From assembly GCA_036004445.1 (NCBI GenBank), contig DASYRL010000108.1, positions 1 to 11,779 of the forward strand: DNA of 11,779 nt, given 5' to 3'. Each line of letters begins with the position of its first letter. Position 1 is the first letter of the stretch. The DNA is from DASXUC01 sp036004445. GTDB lineage: Bacteria; Sysuimicrobiota; Sysuimicrobiia; Sysuimicrobiales; Kaftiobacteriaceae. Shown one piece after another: positions 1 to 7,260 of this stretch. The translations under genes and the position numbers were made by a program. Under the pieces are notes generated by a model. The model was given only the letters and a program-made list of their open reading frames with translations, searched no databases and had not been told where the DNA came from.

Positions 1-358
1 ATGGACGGGCTCGCAGTACTCGAAAGTGTATCATGCACGAATGAGCCGAACAATCAGCCGCAAACTTCCAGCGGAATTACGCGAACGTACCAGGCCGGTC
101 GAGGCATTTCGCGCGCGAATGAAGGACTCCGGTTGCCCGCACAAGAATAAACCTAGCCTAAGCTGAACGCGCGATGTGCGCTTTCTCAGCTCCCCGAGGA
201 TCCCCGACGCTCCCCGGGGAGTTCGCTTTGCACGCACAGTTCGCTCGACACCAACGAAGGGGGTGACAACCTCGAGGGAGGGCGACGCGAATTCCCGACG
301 GTTCGCGAGGCAGCAGATCGGTACGGCAGACATCCGTTTCACTCTCAGGAGGGTACAT
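1..358. other. Left-edge region without a supportable gene
   Basis: I see no convincing gene here. Two forward frames are open from the left edge, one to a TAA at 148-150 and one to a TGA at 164-166. Either could be the tail of a gene starting outside the window, but neither shows a recognisable motif or clearly better third-position GC. Between 191 and 220 the hexamer TCCCCG recurs three times at exact 10-base spacing, and the last copy forms a 12-base palindrome (210-221, CTCCCCGGGGAG). The frame of the gene starting at 359 is open back to 176, but the strong ribosome binding site argues that this stretch is 5' untranslated. I could not identify a convincing -35/-10 pair. Confidence 0.4.
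347..353 (+). promoter_or_regulatory. Ribosome binding site fixing the start of the first propeller gene
   Basis: AGGAGGG lies 5 bases before the ATG at 359. It is a near-perfect anti-SD match. It decides for this ATG, which is followed directly by a signal peptide, over the upstream open extension that begins at 176. Confidence 0.8.
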
Positions 359-1981
359 ATGAGATCACCCCGCACTTGGCGGGCGTTCGTAGTACCGGTA
401 TTGATCGTCATCATGGCGACGCCGGTGATGCTCATGCAGTTCCCGAGCGTTGCCCAGGGACAAGCCGGCGTCCAGTCCCAGGCCGGCCAGTCCGGGTCGA
501 TTTCCCCGGCGGGCGTCTACACGCCGCGGTGGTCCTCGACACCGCCGCAGCCGAGCGCCGCACAGATCGCCGCGGCGCAGGCCGAGCAGCAGCGAATAGA
601 CGCAGCGTGGGCCTCGCGGCCCCTGCCCGCGACTCCGCCCAACCTCGCCGGGCCTCGAGCCGGCACGGAAACCATTGCTGACAGCCGGGCGCAGGCCCCC
701 GGCACGTTTACCATCTTCCGCAACACCGCGCCCAACGGCTCGCCGGCCGGATTTCGATCCAACGTCGCCGAGCCCGCAATCGCGCAGAACGGCAAGTTCG
801 TGTACTACACGCACAACTGGTACGTCGCCCGCTCGATCAACGGGGGCTCGACGTGGGTCTACATCAGCCCGTTTGCCGACATGGCGTTCTTCTGCTGCGA
901 CCAGGACACACTGTTCGATCCTGCGCGCAACCAGATCATCTGGTACCGTCAGGGGCTCTATGGCACCCCGGCGGGCCGCAACACGATCCGCATTCAGCGC
1001 TCGATCGACGGCGGAGCAACCTGGTGCACCTATAACCTGACCCCGGCGAACCTGGGTTACCCGACCGGGCAGTGGTTCGACTACCCGCACCTCGCCGTAA
1101 GCAACGACTTCCTCTACCTCACGACCAACATGTTCACGGCCGCGGGCGCCTTCCTCCGCATGGTCCTGATCCGGTTCAACCTGGACCAGATGCGCTCGTG
1201 CGTCACCGTCGGCTTCACCTTCTGGACGCGCACGACCGGCTGGTCCTGGACACCGGCCCAGGGCGCGACCGACCGGATGTACGTCGGTGACCATGAGTCT
1301 CCCGGCGCGACGATGCGCGTCTTCTGGAACGATGAGGCCAACACTACCCTCAACAGCGTGCTCATCGACCAGCCAAACTTCACGCCGACCAACCGTAACG
1401 CCATCTGCGCGTCGCTGGGCGGCAACAACCCGTGCCTGCGGGCCGACATGCGGATCCTGAGAGGATGGATCCTGCGGAATGCGGCTACCAATACGATCCA
1501 GGTCGGCTTCTTCTGGAACGTGAAGGAAGGCGGCGCCTTCCCACGACCCTATGTGGACGCGGTCCTGATCAACGCGAACACCAATACCATCGTCGCGGGC
1601 GCGGCGGGACGTCCGTTCATCTGGAACGGCACGGACACCTGGTTCTACGCGTCGGCCTCACCGAACGCCCGGGGCCACCTGGGCATCAACGTCTCCCTCT
1701 TCGGGGCCAGTTTCTATCCACGGCTCTATGTAGGGATCGACGACGACTTCAACGCGGCCCCTCCGGGCTGGGAAGTGTCGCTTGCCGCCGCCGGCACCGG
1801 ACGGGCTGCGGCCAACGTCTGGGGCGACTACAGCCGCGTGGTGCCATTCCGGCCAAGCGGCCTGTCCTGGGTCTCCAGCGGCTTCGTGTCCACCGGGAGC
1901 AGCAACAACACGAGCCTGAGAGCGACCTGGTTCGGCCGCGGCCGCGATCAGGACGACTTCAACTACTGGAACAACAAGTAG
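359..1981 (+). CDS. Secreted Asp-box (BNR/sialidase-like) beta-propeller protein
   Basis: A 540-residue exported protein. Residues 1-32 form a signal peptide: a basic MRSPRTWR start, a hydrophobic core, and a likely cut after SVA. A Gln/Ala/Pro-rich linker follows. Two clear Asp boxes, SINGGSTW (159-166) and SIDGGATW (215-222), mark beta-propeller blades of the BNR/sialidase fold, and the rest is rich in Trp, Tyr and Asn as in secreted propellers. A CC pair sits between the boxes (FFCCDQD). The C-terminus carries a WGDYSR motif and ends with repeated aromatic and Gly residues. In this family Asp boxes are structural, so a sialidase activity cannot be claimed; binding or hydrolysis of glycans is possible. 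The gene is monocistronic, followed at 2003 by a strong hairpin, and faces the stalk-domain gene tail to tail. It resembles in layout the second propeller at 3532-5265. Confidence 0.85.
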   Translation: MRSPRTWRAFVVPVLIVIMATPVMLMQFPSVAQGQAGVQSQAGQSGSISPAGVYTPRWSSTPPQPSAAQIAAAQAEQQRIDAAWASRPLPATPPNLAGPRAGTETIADSRAQAPGTFTIFRNTAPNGSPAGFRSNVAEPAIAQNGKFVYYTHNWYVARSINGGSTWVYISPFADMAFFCCDQDTLFDPARNQIIWYRQGLYGTPAGRNTIRIQRSIDGGATWCTYNLTPANLGYPTGQWFDYPHLAVSNDFLYLTTNMFTAAGAFLRMVLIRFNLDQMRSCVTVGFTFWTRTTGWSWTPAQGATDRMYVGDHESPGATMRVFWNDEANTTLNSVLIDQPNFTPTNRNAICASLGGNNPCLRADMRILRGWILRNAATNTIQVGFFWNVKEGGAFPRPYVDAVLINANTNTIVAGAAGRPFIWNGTDTWFYASASPNARGHLGINVSLFGASFYPRLYVGIDDDFNAAPPGWEVSLAAAGTGRAAANVWGDYSRVVPFRPSGLSWVSSGFVSTGSSNNTSLRATWFGRGRDQDDFNYWNNK

Positions 1982-2002
1982 GGTAAGCGGAACCGTGAAG
2001 GT

Positions 2003-2038
2003 GAACGAGGCCGGCCTTGGTGGCCGGCCTCGTTCTTT
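2003..2038 (+). terminator. Intrinsic terminator between convergent genes
   Basis: Perfect 14-bp stem (2003-2016 with 2022-2035), 5-base loop TTGGT, followed by TTT. It lies 21 bases after the stop of the first propeller gene and 12 bases from the end of the oppositely oriented stalk gene, so it may stop transcription from both sides. The T tract is short, and on the minus strand there is none. Confidence 0.75.
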
Positions 2039-2047
2039 GTCGAAGTG

Positions 2048-2902
2048 CTACCGAATCCGGAACTCAGCCGAGTAGGCGGTCTCCGGTTCCACTCCCGACA
2101 GCGCGCGGGTAAAGCTGTACGTGAATTTGATCCGGTAGAAGCCCTCTTTGAATCCCAGTTGGCCGGGCTCAAACACCAGGTGTGAACTGCGGGGATCGAT
2201 CGTCACCGTCCTCCGTGCACCCGGTTTCATCTCAACGACCAGCGGCGGGCGGCCGAACCGACACCCGGTGATCGTTTCCCAGCCTGCCGGGGACCGCCGT
2301 TCCAGCTCGATGATCGAGCAATCCGTCTTGGAGTCGTGGCTGTACACGGACGCGGTGGTCCCGTTGGCAATGCTGGCCACCACCGGCTGTCCCACGGCGT
2401 AGCCTGAGGCGCTCGTCGCGATCGCCACCTGTCCCCTGACTGGGCCGGCGGTCTGCGTCGAGATGGCGACCGTCCGGTCGGCGGCCCGCCAGACGACGTG
2501 CACGCCCAGCGCTTCGCTGACGAACCGCAGCGGCACAAGCACCCGACCCCGGAGAATCCGAGCCGGCACGTCGAGGGGAACCGGCGCTCCGCTCACCGAA
2601 GCGGTCCGCTCACCGACCCGCAATTCGACGTAGATGCCGGGGCGCAGGATGATCACGGTGCGGGTGAGCGGTTTCCATTCCACCAACGCACCGATCTGCT
2701 CGAATACGCCGCGCAGTGGGACGAGCACGCGGCCGCCGACCATGACCGGCGGCTGGTCCAGCCGGACCGGAGATCCATCGACGACCACGCGGATCGCCGT
2801 CTGACCGGCGGCCGGCGCCGGGGCGTGAATCGTGAATCGTGAATCGTGAATCGCCGCGACTCCCAGCACGGCGAGGACAATCAGCCATGCAACTCCGCGC
2901 AT
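2048..2902 (-). CDS. Exported stalk-domain (copper amine oxidase N-like) protein
   Basis: 284 residues. The ATG at 2902 is chosen over an in-frame start at 2986 because AGGAGGG lies 6 bases before it and a hydrophobic signal segment (VAWLIVLAVLGVAA, 4-17) follows at once. Residues 38-148 contain the two-copy stalk repeat (PF07833 type): VVVDG, RVLVPLRGVFEQIGA with a following VEW, then RVLVPLRFVSEALG with VVW. These domains are found in cell-surface and envelope proteins and do not make the protein an amine oxidase. Residues 157-284 look like an Ig-like beta domain with Cys195 and Cys214, a pattern (G.P, N.T, PG, G.Y) loosely like the BsuPI domain of the upstream gene. The region from residue 18 to 27 is encoded by a 7-bp tandem repeat, which puts charged residues between the hydrophobic core and a likely cut near PAPAA. 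It is the second gene of a coupled operon with the lipoprotein gene. Confidence 0.85.
   Translation of the reverse strand: MRGVAWLIVLAVLGVAAIHDSRFTIHAPAPAAGQTAIRVVVDGSPVRLDQPPVMVGGRVLVPLRGVFEQIGALVEWKPLTRTVIILRPGIYVELRVGERTASVSGAPVPLDVPARILRGRVLVPLRFVSEALGVHVVWRAADRTVAISTQTAGPVRGQVAIATSASGYAVGQPVVASIANGTTASVYSHDSKTDCSIIELERRSPAGWETITGCRFGRPPLVVEMKPGARRTVTIDPRSSHLVFEPGQLGFKEGFYRIKFTYSFTRALSGVEPETAYSAEFRIR
2824..2851. repeat. Four perfect copies of a 7-bp tandem repeat inside the stalk gene
   Basis: CGTGAAT occurs four times head to tail (2824-2830, 2831-2837, 2838-2844, 2845-2851) and continues with CG. On the coding strand the unit is ATTCACG. Because 7 is not a multiple of 3, the tract cycles through all codon phases and gives the same heptapeptide series (IHDSRFT) in all three frames, with no stop in any of them. 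A one-unit change would shift the frame of the stalk gene just after its signal core. Confidence 0.9.
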
Positions 2903-2908
2903 ACGGTT

Positions 2909-2915
2909 CCCTCCT
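2909..2915 (-). promoter_or_regulatory. Ribosome binding site overlapping the upstream stop codon
   Basis: AGGAGGG on the minus strand, 6 bases before the stalk-gene ATG at 2902, overlaps the TGA-side end of the lipoprotein gene (stop 2914-2916). This arrangement suggests translational coupling of the two genes. Confidence 0.75.
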
Positions 2916-3432
2916 ATCTCTGTGCCTTCCTGACCGTCACCGCCAGTCTTGGAGTGGTCAGCAGCGCGGATCCGGGCGCCGTCCACACCGCGTATCCTTC
3001 CACCAGATATTGGCCCGCGGCGGCCTGCGGGCTAACCTGCCACACCATGCTGGCCGCGGTAGATTCTCCGGGCCGGAGTACGCGGACGGCTTGACGCGCC
3101 AGCAGGCGCCGCTGAGACATCGACGGCCGGATCACCGGCCGGCCGAGTGCATCGTAGACGGCAAAGTCGAATAGCACGGCGGAAACGGACCGTAGCACCG
3201 CATCCGCCGTCCCGGTGTTACGAAGCAGCAGGCTGACCACCATCGGCGAGCCTGCCTCCACGTCTGCACTGGACACCGTCAGCCTCAGCACGAGGTCGCC
3301 CGACTGCGCACTGGTTTCTGTGGCGGGCGCGGGGAGCGGCGCCGCGGCCGGAGTCGGGGCCCTGCATCCGGCCGACGCGAGGGCGGCCATAAGCGCGCCG
3401 ATGATCACCCAAGCAAACCCTGAGAACCTCAT
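2914..3432 (-). CDS. BsuPI-domain-like predicted lipoprotein
   Basis: 172 residues. The N-terminus has a hydrophobic signal segment ending ASAGC (Cys23), a weak lipobox because the -3 residue is Ser rather than Leu. A Pro/Ala-rich linker follows, as is usual after a lipid-anchored Cys. Residues about 46-150 match the pattern of the BsuPI family (PF12690): LRL, then LLLRNTG, a FDFAVYDALGRPV core, LRPGES, and a closing W with GQYLVEG. The name comes from a Bacillus intracellular proteinase inhibitor, but most family members are uncharacterised Ig-like domains, so inhibition of a protease is not established here. The ATG has an AGGGAG only 2 bases upstream, which is tight. It is the first gene of an operon with the stalk-domain gene, whose start is 11 bases beyond this stop. 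Confidence 0.75.
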   Translation of the reverse strand: MRFSGFAWVIIGALMAALASAGCRAPTPAAAPLPAPATETSAQSGDLVLRLTVSSADVEAGSPMVVSLLLRNTGTADAVLRSVSAVLFDFAVYDALGRPVIRPSMSQRRLLARQAVRVLRPGESTAASMVWQVSPQAAAGQYLVEGYAVWTAPGSALLTTPRLAVTVRKAQR

Positions 3433-3464
3433 TGCTCCCTGCGTTCCGTTAGACGGCCACCCGC

Positions 3465-3479
3465 GTGGAATCGTTCCAC
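3465..3479. repeat. Small perfect inverted repeat upstream of the lipoprotein gene
   Basis: GTGGAA (3465-3470) and TTCCAC (3474-3479) around a 3-base centre. It lies between the terminator at 3486 and the start at 3432 and could be an operator or part of the leader. No function can be assigned from sequence. Confidence 0.4.
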
Positions 3480-3485
3480 CAAAGG

Positions 3486-3516
3486 GAAGACCCGCGGGGG
3501 TCGCCCGCGGGTCTTC
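3486..3516 (-). terminator. Hairpin terminator after the second propeller gene
   Basis: Perfect 13-bp stem (3486-3498 with 3504-3516) and a 5-base loop, starting 15 bases after the stop at 3532. On the minus strand it is followed by CCCTTT, so the T tract is weak. Its strength and position still make it a likely terminator that insulates the downstream lipoprotein/stalk operon. Confidence 0.7.
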
Positions 3517-3531
3517 AGCCGTCGGCTCGGA

Positions 3532-5265
3532 TTACGGCAACGTGATGCGCGCCAGGAAGTTGTCCTGCTGGCGGATCGGAAACGCGCCGCCCAACAGCGC
3601 GGCGGATTTCGCGGCGTAATTGGCCGTGTAATGGACGTAGGCGAAATCGCCCTGACAGGCGACCTCCAGATAGTCACCGATGAAGAAGTCGGACAGCAGC
3701 GGGTCGGCCTCGGTGTCGTTGGACACGAGGGTCACCCGCGTCGCGGCATACGGCGGGTCGCCGGTGACCGACGTCGCAACATAAACATCCTGCGAGTGTG
3801 ACCACGTCAGATCGTTTTCGTTCGAGTAATAGGCCACGATCACGTGGCCGCTGTCGAAGTTCCCGCAGACGCTGGGCTGCGATTGGTGTCCCCACGCGCT
3901 AGAGATGACCTTCAGCGCGCTGAACGTCGCGCCGTCGTTATCGGTCGTGCGGGAGACGATCGACCCGCCAGTGCCGTAATCGAACCACCAGAAATCGAAC
4001 AGGACGTCCTTGGTCGTGCGCCGGTCCCAGACGATGATCGACCGCCGCGCGCCGAAGACCGCCACGTGCGGGTAGGTCGCCGACCGGTAGTTCGCCGGAT
4101 ACGGCGCGGTCCCCCACGGGATGGGCATGGACTCGGTCGCGACCGTACGCCGAGGCTCCAGCGTGCCGATCGACGCGGGATCCGCCGTGGGGTAGATCAG
4201 CTGATACCTGATCCGCGCCGTCTGCGTCAGCGGCCCGTCCCCGTCGTGCTTCACCCACGTGACGTACACTTTTCCGGTCGGCGCGACGACGATGTGCGAC
4301 AGCTGCACGAAGTCAAATGCCGAGCCGGTGCCCGGCGTGGTCTCCAGCGTCACCGGGGCCGTGCAGGCGGCGAGGTTGGGCCGGCACTTGGCAATCAGAA
4401 TGGAGGAACTGAAGTCGCCGGACGCGCACGGGAACCGGGTCCAGACCACGTAGACCGACCCCGGCGTGCCGATGCCCACGACGGAGCGGTCTACAGCGAT
4501 GTAAGGCTTGTCGTCGAAGAAGCCGCTGGACGCCGTGCAATTGTTCTGCGTCACCGGTTTGCGGATCGGCCAGCAGTCGTTGTCGGCCCCTCCGCTGCAG
4601 GCGGGCGAAAACACCCCGTTGGCCGATCCGGCCTTGGGCGATTTCGAGATGGTGATGCCGTTCGGGTTGAAGTCGTCCCCGTCGAAGTGGAATGATCCCA
4701 TGAAGAAGTTCCCGTCCTGGTCGGCGGCCACGACCGGATCGCCCTGCGACGGCACGAGCACGCCGAGCACTGTCGTCGGCGGAATCTGGCCGTCTCTGAG
4801 GATCGAACTCCCCCGGTCCCTCGACGCGGTCCAGCCCGTGAAGTTGTCCGTGACCAGCCCGCGGTAGTCGTTGTAGCCGCCAACGATGCGCCGGCCGTCC
4901 GTAGGATCGATGGCGATCGTCGTCTCGTTCTGCGGCAGCGGCAGGGTATCCTTATTGAACATCTTCATCGACATCACGACGCTGGGCACCGGCGGTGCTC
5001 CCGCAATCCCGGGCGCTCCCAGCCCGCGCCGGCGAAACTGTTGCCGCAGCGCCTGAAACCGGGTCGTCTGGCGGAACCACACCGGGGAGGATGCACGGCT
5101 TGCCCATCGGAACGCCCCGGCCGAGGGCAGCAGGCCGCGCTGGCTGAGTGCGGGATCGGCGCGACCCTGCGCCGAGGCAGGCTCGACCATACCGGTCGGG
5201 CTCAGGCTGGTCAGAACGACGGACAACACAGCGAGGACGGCCCAAGGCCTGGTGGGGTGACGCAC
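3532..5265 (-). CDS. Secreted BNR-like (sialidase-fold) protein
   Basis: 577 residues with a GTG start; GGGAGG lies about 11 bases upstream, and an in-frame stop at 5287-5289 leaves no room for a longer start with a better site. Signal peptide 1-32, with a likely cut after ASA. A basic Arg/Gln-rich stretch spans about 54-81. The domain proper begins with NETTIAIDPTDGRRIVGGYN (113-132), a blade pattern common in BNR-like secreted proteins, then DDKPYIAVD (251-259) and an Asp-box-like SRTTDNDGATF (438-448). Several Cys (for example 223, 231, 243, 280, 294, 301) could form disulfides outside the cytoplasm. The C-terminus repeats a GDY motif (FIGDYLEVA) seen as WGDYSR in the first propeller, suggesting that the two proteins belong to one broad family. 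Catalytic residues of true sialidases were not identified. It is divergent from the secretin gene, sharing a 151-base intergenic region that must hold both promoters. Confidence 0.82.
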   Translation of the reverse strand: MRHPTRPWAVLAVLSVVLTSLSPTGMVEPASAQGRADPALSQRGLLPSAGAFRWASRASSPVWFRQTTRFQALRQQFRRRGLGAPGIAGAPPVPSVVMSMKMFNKDTLPLPQNETTIAIDPTDGRRIVGGYNDYRGLVTDNFTGWTASRDRGSSILRDGQIPPTTVLGVLVPSQGDPVVAADQDGNFFMGSFHFDGDDFNPNGITISKSPKAGSANGVFSPACSGGADNDCWPIRKPVTQNNCTASSGFFDDKPYIAVDRSVVGIGTPGSVYVVWTRFPCASGDFSSSILIAKCRPNLAACTAPVTLETTPGTGSAFDFVQLSHIVVAPTGKVYVTWVKHDGDGPLTQTARIRYQLIYPTADPASIGTLEPRRTVATESMPIPWGTAPYPANYRSATYPHVAVFGARRSIIVWDRRTTKDVLFDFWWFDYGTGGSIVSRTTDNDGATFSALKVISSAWGHQSQPSVCGNFDSGHVIVAYYSNENDLTWSHSQDVYVATSVTGDPPYAATRVTLVSNDTEADPLLSDFFIGDYLEVACQGDFAYVHYTANYAAKSAALLGGAFPIRQQDNFLARITLP

Positions 5266-5403
5266 AGGTATGCTAACCTCCCTGAGTCAGCAAGTGGGGT
5301 CTCGCCTCCGTTTCCGCTGCGGGACCGGCTTCTCCTGCCCGCAGGGAGCGCGCGAGGGGTCGTGGAAGTGTCTAAATCTTCCGGCGACAAGGAACGTGGA
5401 AGA

Positions 5404-5411
5404 GGGAGAGG
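5404..5411 (+). promoter_or_regulatory. Ribosome binding site fixing the secretin start
   Basis: GGGAGAGG lies 5 bases before the ATG at 5417 (8 if GGGAG alone pairs). Together with the signal peptide that starts at this ATG, it rejects an in-frame ATG at 5270 that would add 49 residues with no export signal. Confidence 0.7.
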
Positions 5412-5416
5412 CATCG

Positions 5417-7135
5417 ATGCGCGCGGCGAGTGTATTTCTGTCGATTGTCGTGGCGGCGACGGCGCTGCTGGCGCCATCTCTCCCTGCGCATGCCGCGACG
5501 GTTAGCGTGACCGCGCTGACCGTCAAGCAATTCCCGGGCAAAGAGCAGCTCGCCGTGGCGGCGACGGGGCCGCTGACGTACACCCTCGCCAACCGGCGCA
5601 ACCCACTGCGGGTCGAGCTGCGGCTGGAAGGCGCTACCCTCGCCGCGCCGGTGGAGACCGCGGGCATCGACGTGATCAAGTCCGCCCGGGCAGAGCCGCG
5701 CAACGGCGCGGTTGAAGTCACCATCTTGCTGCGCCGCGAGGCACCCTATGACGTGACGTATGCGGGGAACCGCTCCGTGCTCGTCCTCGGGTTTGCCACC
5801 GGCGCAGTGGCGGGCGCCACCCAGCGCTTCACCCTCGAGTTCCGCAACGCGGAGATCGTGGACGTCTTCCGCACGCTGTCGGAGCTCGCCAACGTGAACA
5901 TCGTCGTCGGCGCCGACGTCCAAGGCAGGGTGACGATGCGGCTCGTCGACGTGACCTTCGAAGAGGCCTTGCGCCTGATCCTGGAAGCCAACCGGCTGGG
6001 CGCGCTGCGGATCGGCCGCAGCGTGGTGGTGATGCCGCTGGAGCGCCTCCCCGCTCCCGACGCCGTGGGGAAGACGTACCGCCTCCAGCACGCGAACGCC
6101 ACCGACGTGGCGACGATGATCAACACGCTCCAGCAGCAGGCTGTGGGCGGGCGGCCCGGGCAGGCCGCGGGCCAGCGCGGGCTGGCGGTGGCCGATCCGG
6201 ATACCAACTCGGTCTTCGTCGTCGCCCCGCCGGAAGACCAGGTCATCATCGAACAACTCATCGCCAGCGTCGACCTCCCCGTCCCGCTGCGTGTGGTGAA
6301 ATTGAACTTCCTCGACGCGAAGCCGACGGCGGATCTGCTGCGGGAGATGCTGGCCAAGGAGGGCGCCATCGTAATAAAGGAAGATATCCGCGCCAACGCC
6401 CTCGTCCTGGCCGGGCCCGAGAGCCTGCTGCGCCGCGCCCAGGGGCTGCTGGCGGAACTGGACGTGGCCCTCCCCCAGGTCATGATCGAGGCGCGGGTCG
6501 TCGAGCTCAACAAGGGGGCGTCCCGGGAGCTCGGGCTGACCAGCCTGGTTCAGGTGCGGCCGCCCGCGATCATCATCCCGCCGGTCGGTGACATCTTGTT
6601 CGAAATCGCCGCCGGCACGCTGGAGGCCTTTCTCCGGCGGCTGCAGCTCCTGATCAACGAGAACAAGGGGCGCGTGCTCGCGGCTCCGCGGATCGCCACG
6701 CTGGACGGTCATGAAGCGGTGATCACGGTCGGCAAGACCATCAGCGTCCCGGTCGTCGGTCCTCAGGGCACCGTCGGCGTGCAAGAGATCAACGCCGGCA
6801 TCACGCTGGCGATCACCCCGCGGGTGAACACCGACGGCCTGATTACCGCGCGGATCAACCCGCAGGTGCGCAGCATCAGCGAGATCCGCGCGGAAGGGTT
6901 CGTCATCGCGGAGCGCTCGGCCGACACCACCCTGACGGTGCGCGACGGCACGTCGATCGTGATCGGCGGGCTCATTACGACCGAGGAGCTCGAAACGATG
7001 ACCCGCATCCCGCTGCTGTCGGACATTCCCATCCTCGGCGAGCTGTTCAAGTTCCGGCGGCGGGAGGTCCGCGAGTCCGAAGTGATCATCATCATCACGC
7101 CCCGCATCCTGACCAGGATGGCGCCCGCGCCGTAA
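5417..7135 (+). CDS. pilQ: Type IV pilus / type II secretion secretin (PilQ-like)
   Basis: 572 residues; forms the multimeric outer-membrane channel for pilus or pseudopilus. The signal peptide is 1-26 (cut after AHA). Residues about 28-126 are an AMIN domain, which anchors PilQ-type secretins to peptidoglycan and favours PilQ over GspD. Residues about 137-208 are the STN/N0 domain (RFTLEFRNAEIVDVFRTLS). Two NolW/N1-type modules follow at about 219-287 (YRLQHANATDV) and 292-350 (VVKLNFLDAKPTADLL). The secretin core is about 355-565, with VMIEARVVEL, INENKGRVLAAPRIATLDG, VGVQEINAGITLAITPRV, and the C-terminal IPLLSDIPILGELFKF and IIIITPRI signatures. It is shorter than many PilQ proteins, with only one AMIN domain. 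It begins the pil run; the pilB gene follows after a 125-base gap filled by a repeat element, so co-transcription depends on read-through. Confidence 0.95.
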   Translation: MRAASVFLSIVVAATALLAPSLPAHAATVSVTALTVKQFPGKEQLAVAATGPLTYTLANRRNPLRVELRLEGATLAAPVETAGIDVIKSARAEPRNGAVEVTILLRREAPYDVTYAGNRSVLVLGFATGAVAGATQRFTLEFRNAEIVDVFRTLSELANVNIVVGADVQGRVTMRLVDVTFEEALRLILEANRLGALRIGRSVVVMPLERLPAPDAVGKTYRLQHANATDVATMINTLQQQAVGGRPGQAAGQRGLAVADPDTNSVFVVAPPEDQVIIEQLIASVDLPVPLRVVKLNFLDAKPTADLLREMLAKEGAIVIKEDIRANALVLAGPESLLRRAQGLLAELDVALPQVMIEARVVELNKGASRELGLTSLVQVRPPAIIIPPVGDILFEIAAGTLEAFLRRLQLLINENKGRVLAAPRIATLDGHEAVITVGKTISVPVVGPQGTVGVQEINAGITLAITPRVNTDGLITARINPQVRSISEIRAEGFVIAERSADTTLTVRDGTSIVIGGLITTEELETMTRIPLLSDIPILGELFKFRRREVRESEVIIIITPRILTRMAPAP

Positions 7136-7142
7136 CAGGGCC

Positions 7143-7256
7143 GTCTCCTCCGTCTCCACCGTCTTCTCAGTCTCCTCAGTCTCAACCAACCCGAGTAGGA
7201 TTGAGGTCTCTGGGGTAGACGGAGAAGACGGTGTAGACTGAGAAGACGGTGTAGAC
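7143..7256. repeat. Head-to-head arrays of a 9-bp repeat between pilQ and pilB
   Basis: The left arm has five consecutive 9-mers, each starting GTCT (7143-7151, 7152-7160, 7161-7169, 7170-7178, 7179-7187; for example GTCTCCTCC, GTCTTCTCA). The right arm (7212-7256) has five 9-mers of the same kind on the opposite strand (GTCTACACC, GTCTTCTCA and variants), with a 24-base spacer. The arms can form a long hairpin: 7151-7173 pairs with 7235-7257 at 22 of 23 positions, including 17 perfect pairs. In the right arm the 9-mers alternate, giving an 18-bp repeat (7215-7232, 7233-7250). It could act as an attenuator or RNA-stability element between secretin and ATPase genes, or be a mobile repeat. Confidence 0.9.
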
Positions 7257-7260
7257 GCCT

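Noticed and set aside
133..161. Promoter with TTGCCC and a -10 like box 17 bases later
   Set aside because: The -10 match is poor and nothing else supports it.
176..358. 61-residue N-terminal extension of the first propeller
   Set aside because: It would put a polar Arg-rich stretch before a clear signal peptide and ignore the AGGAGGG at 347-353.
365..1294. Minus-strand open frame opposite the first propeller
   Set aside because: Arg/Gly/Val-rich shadow translation with no ribosome binding site that I could see; the plus frame has a signal peptide and Asp boxes.
5270..5416. 49-residue N-terminal extension of the secretin
   Set aside because: It would bury the signal peptide and lies in the divergent promoter region; a ribosome binding site precedes the ATG at 5417.
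5372..7189. Long minus-strand open frame opposite the secretin gene
   Set aside because: Same reason: no domain, biased shadow composition, fully covered by the secretin.
7143..7256. CRISPR array
   Set aside because: Units are 9 bp, contiguous, with no unique spacers between them; the same holds for the other arrays, and there are no cas genes.
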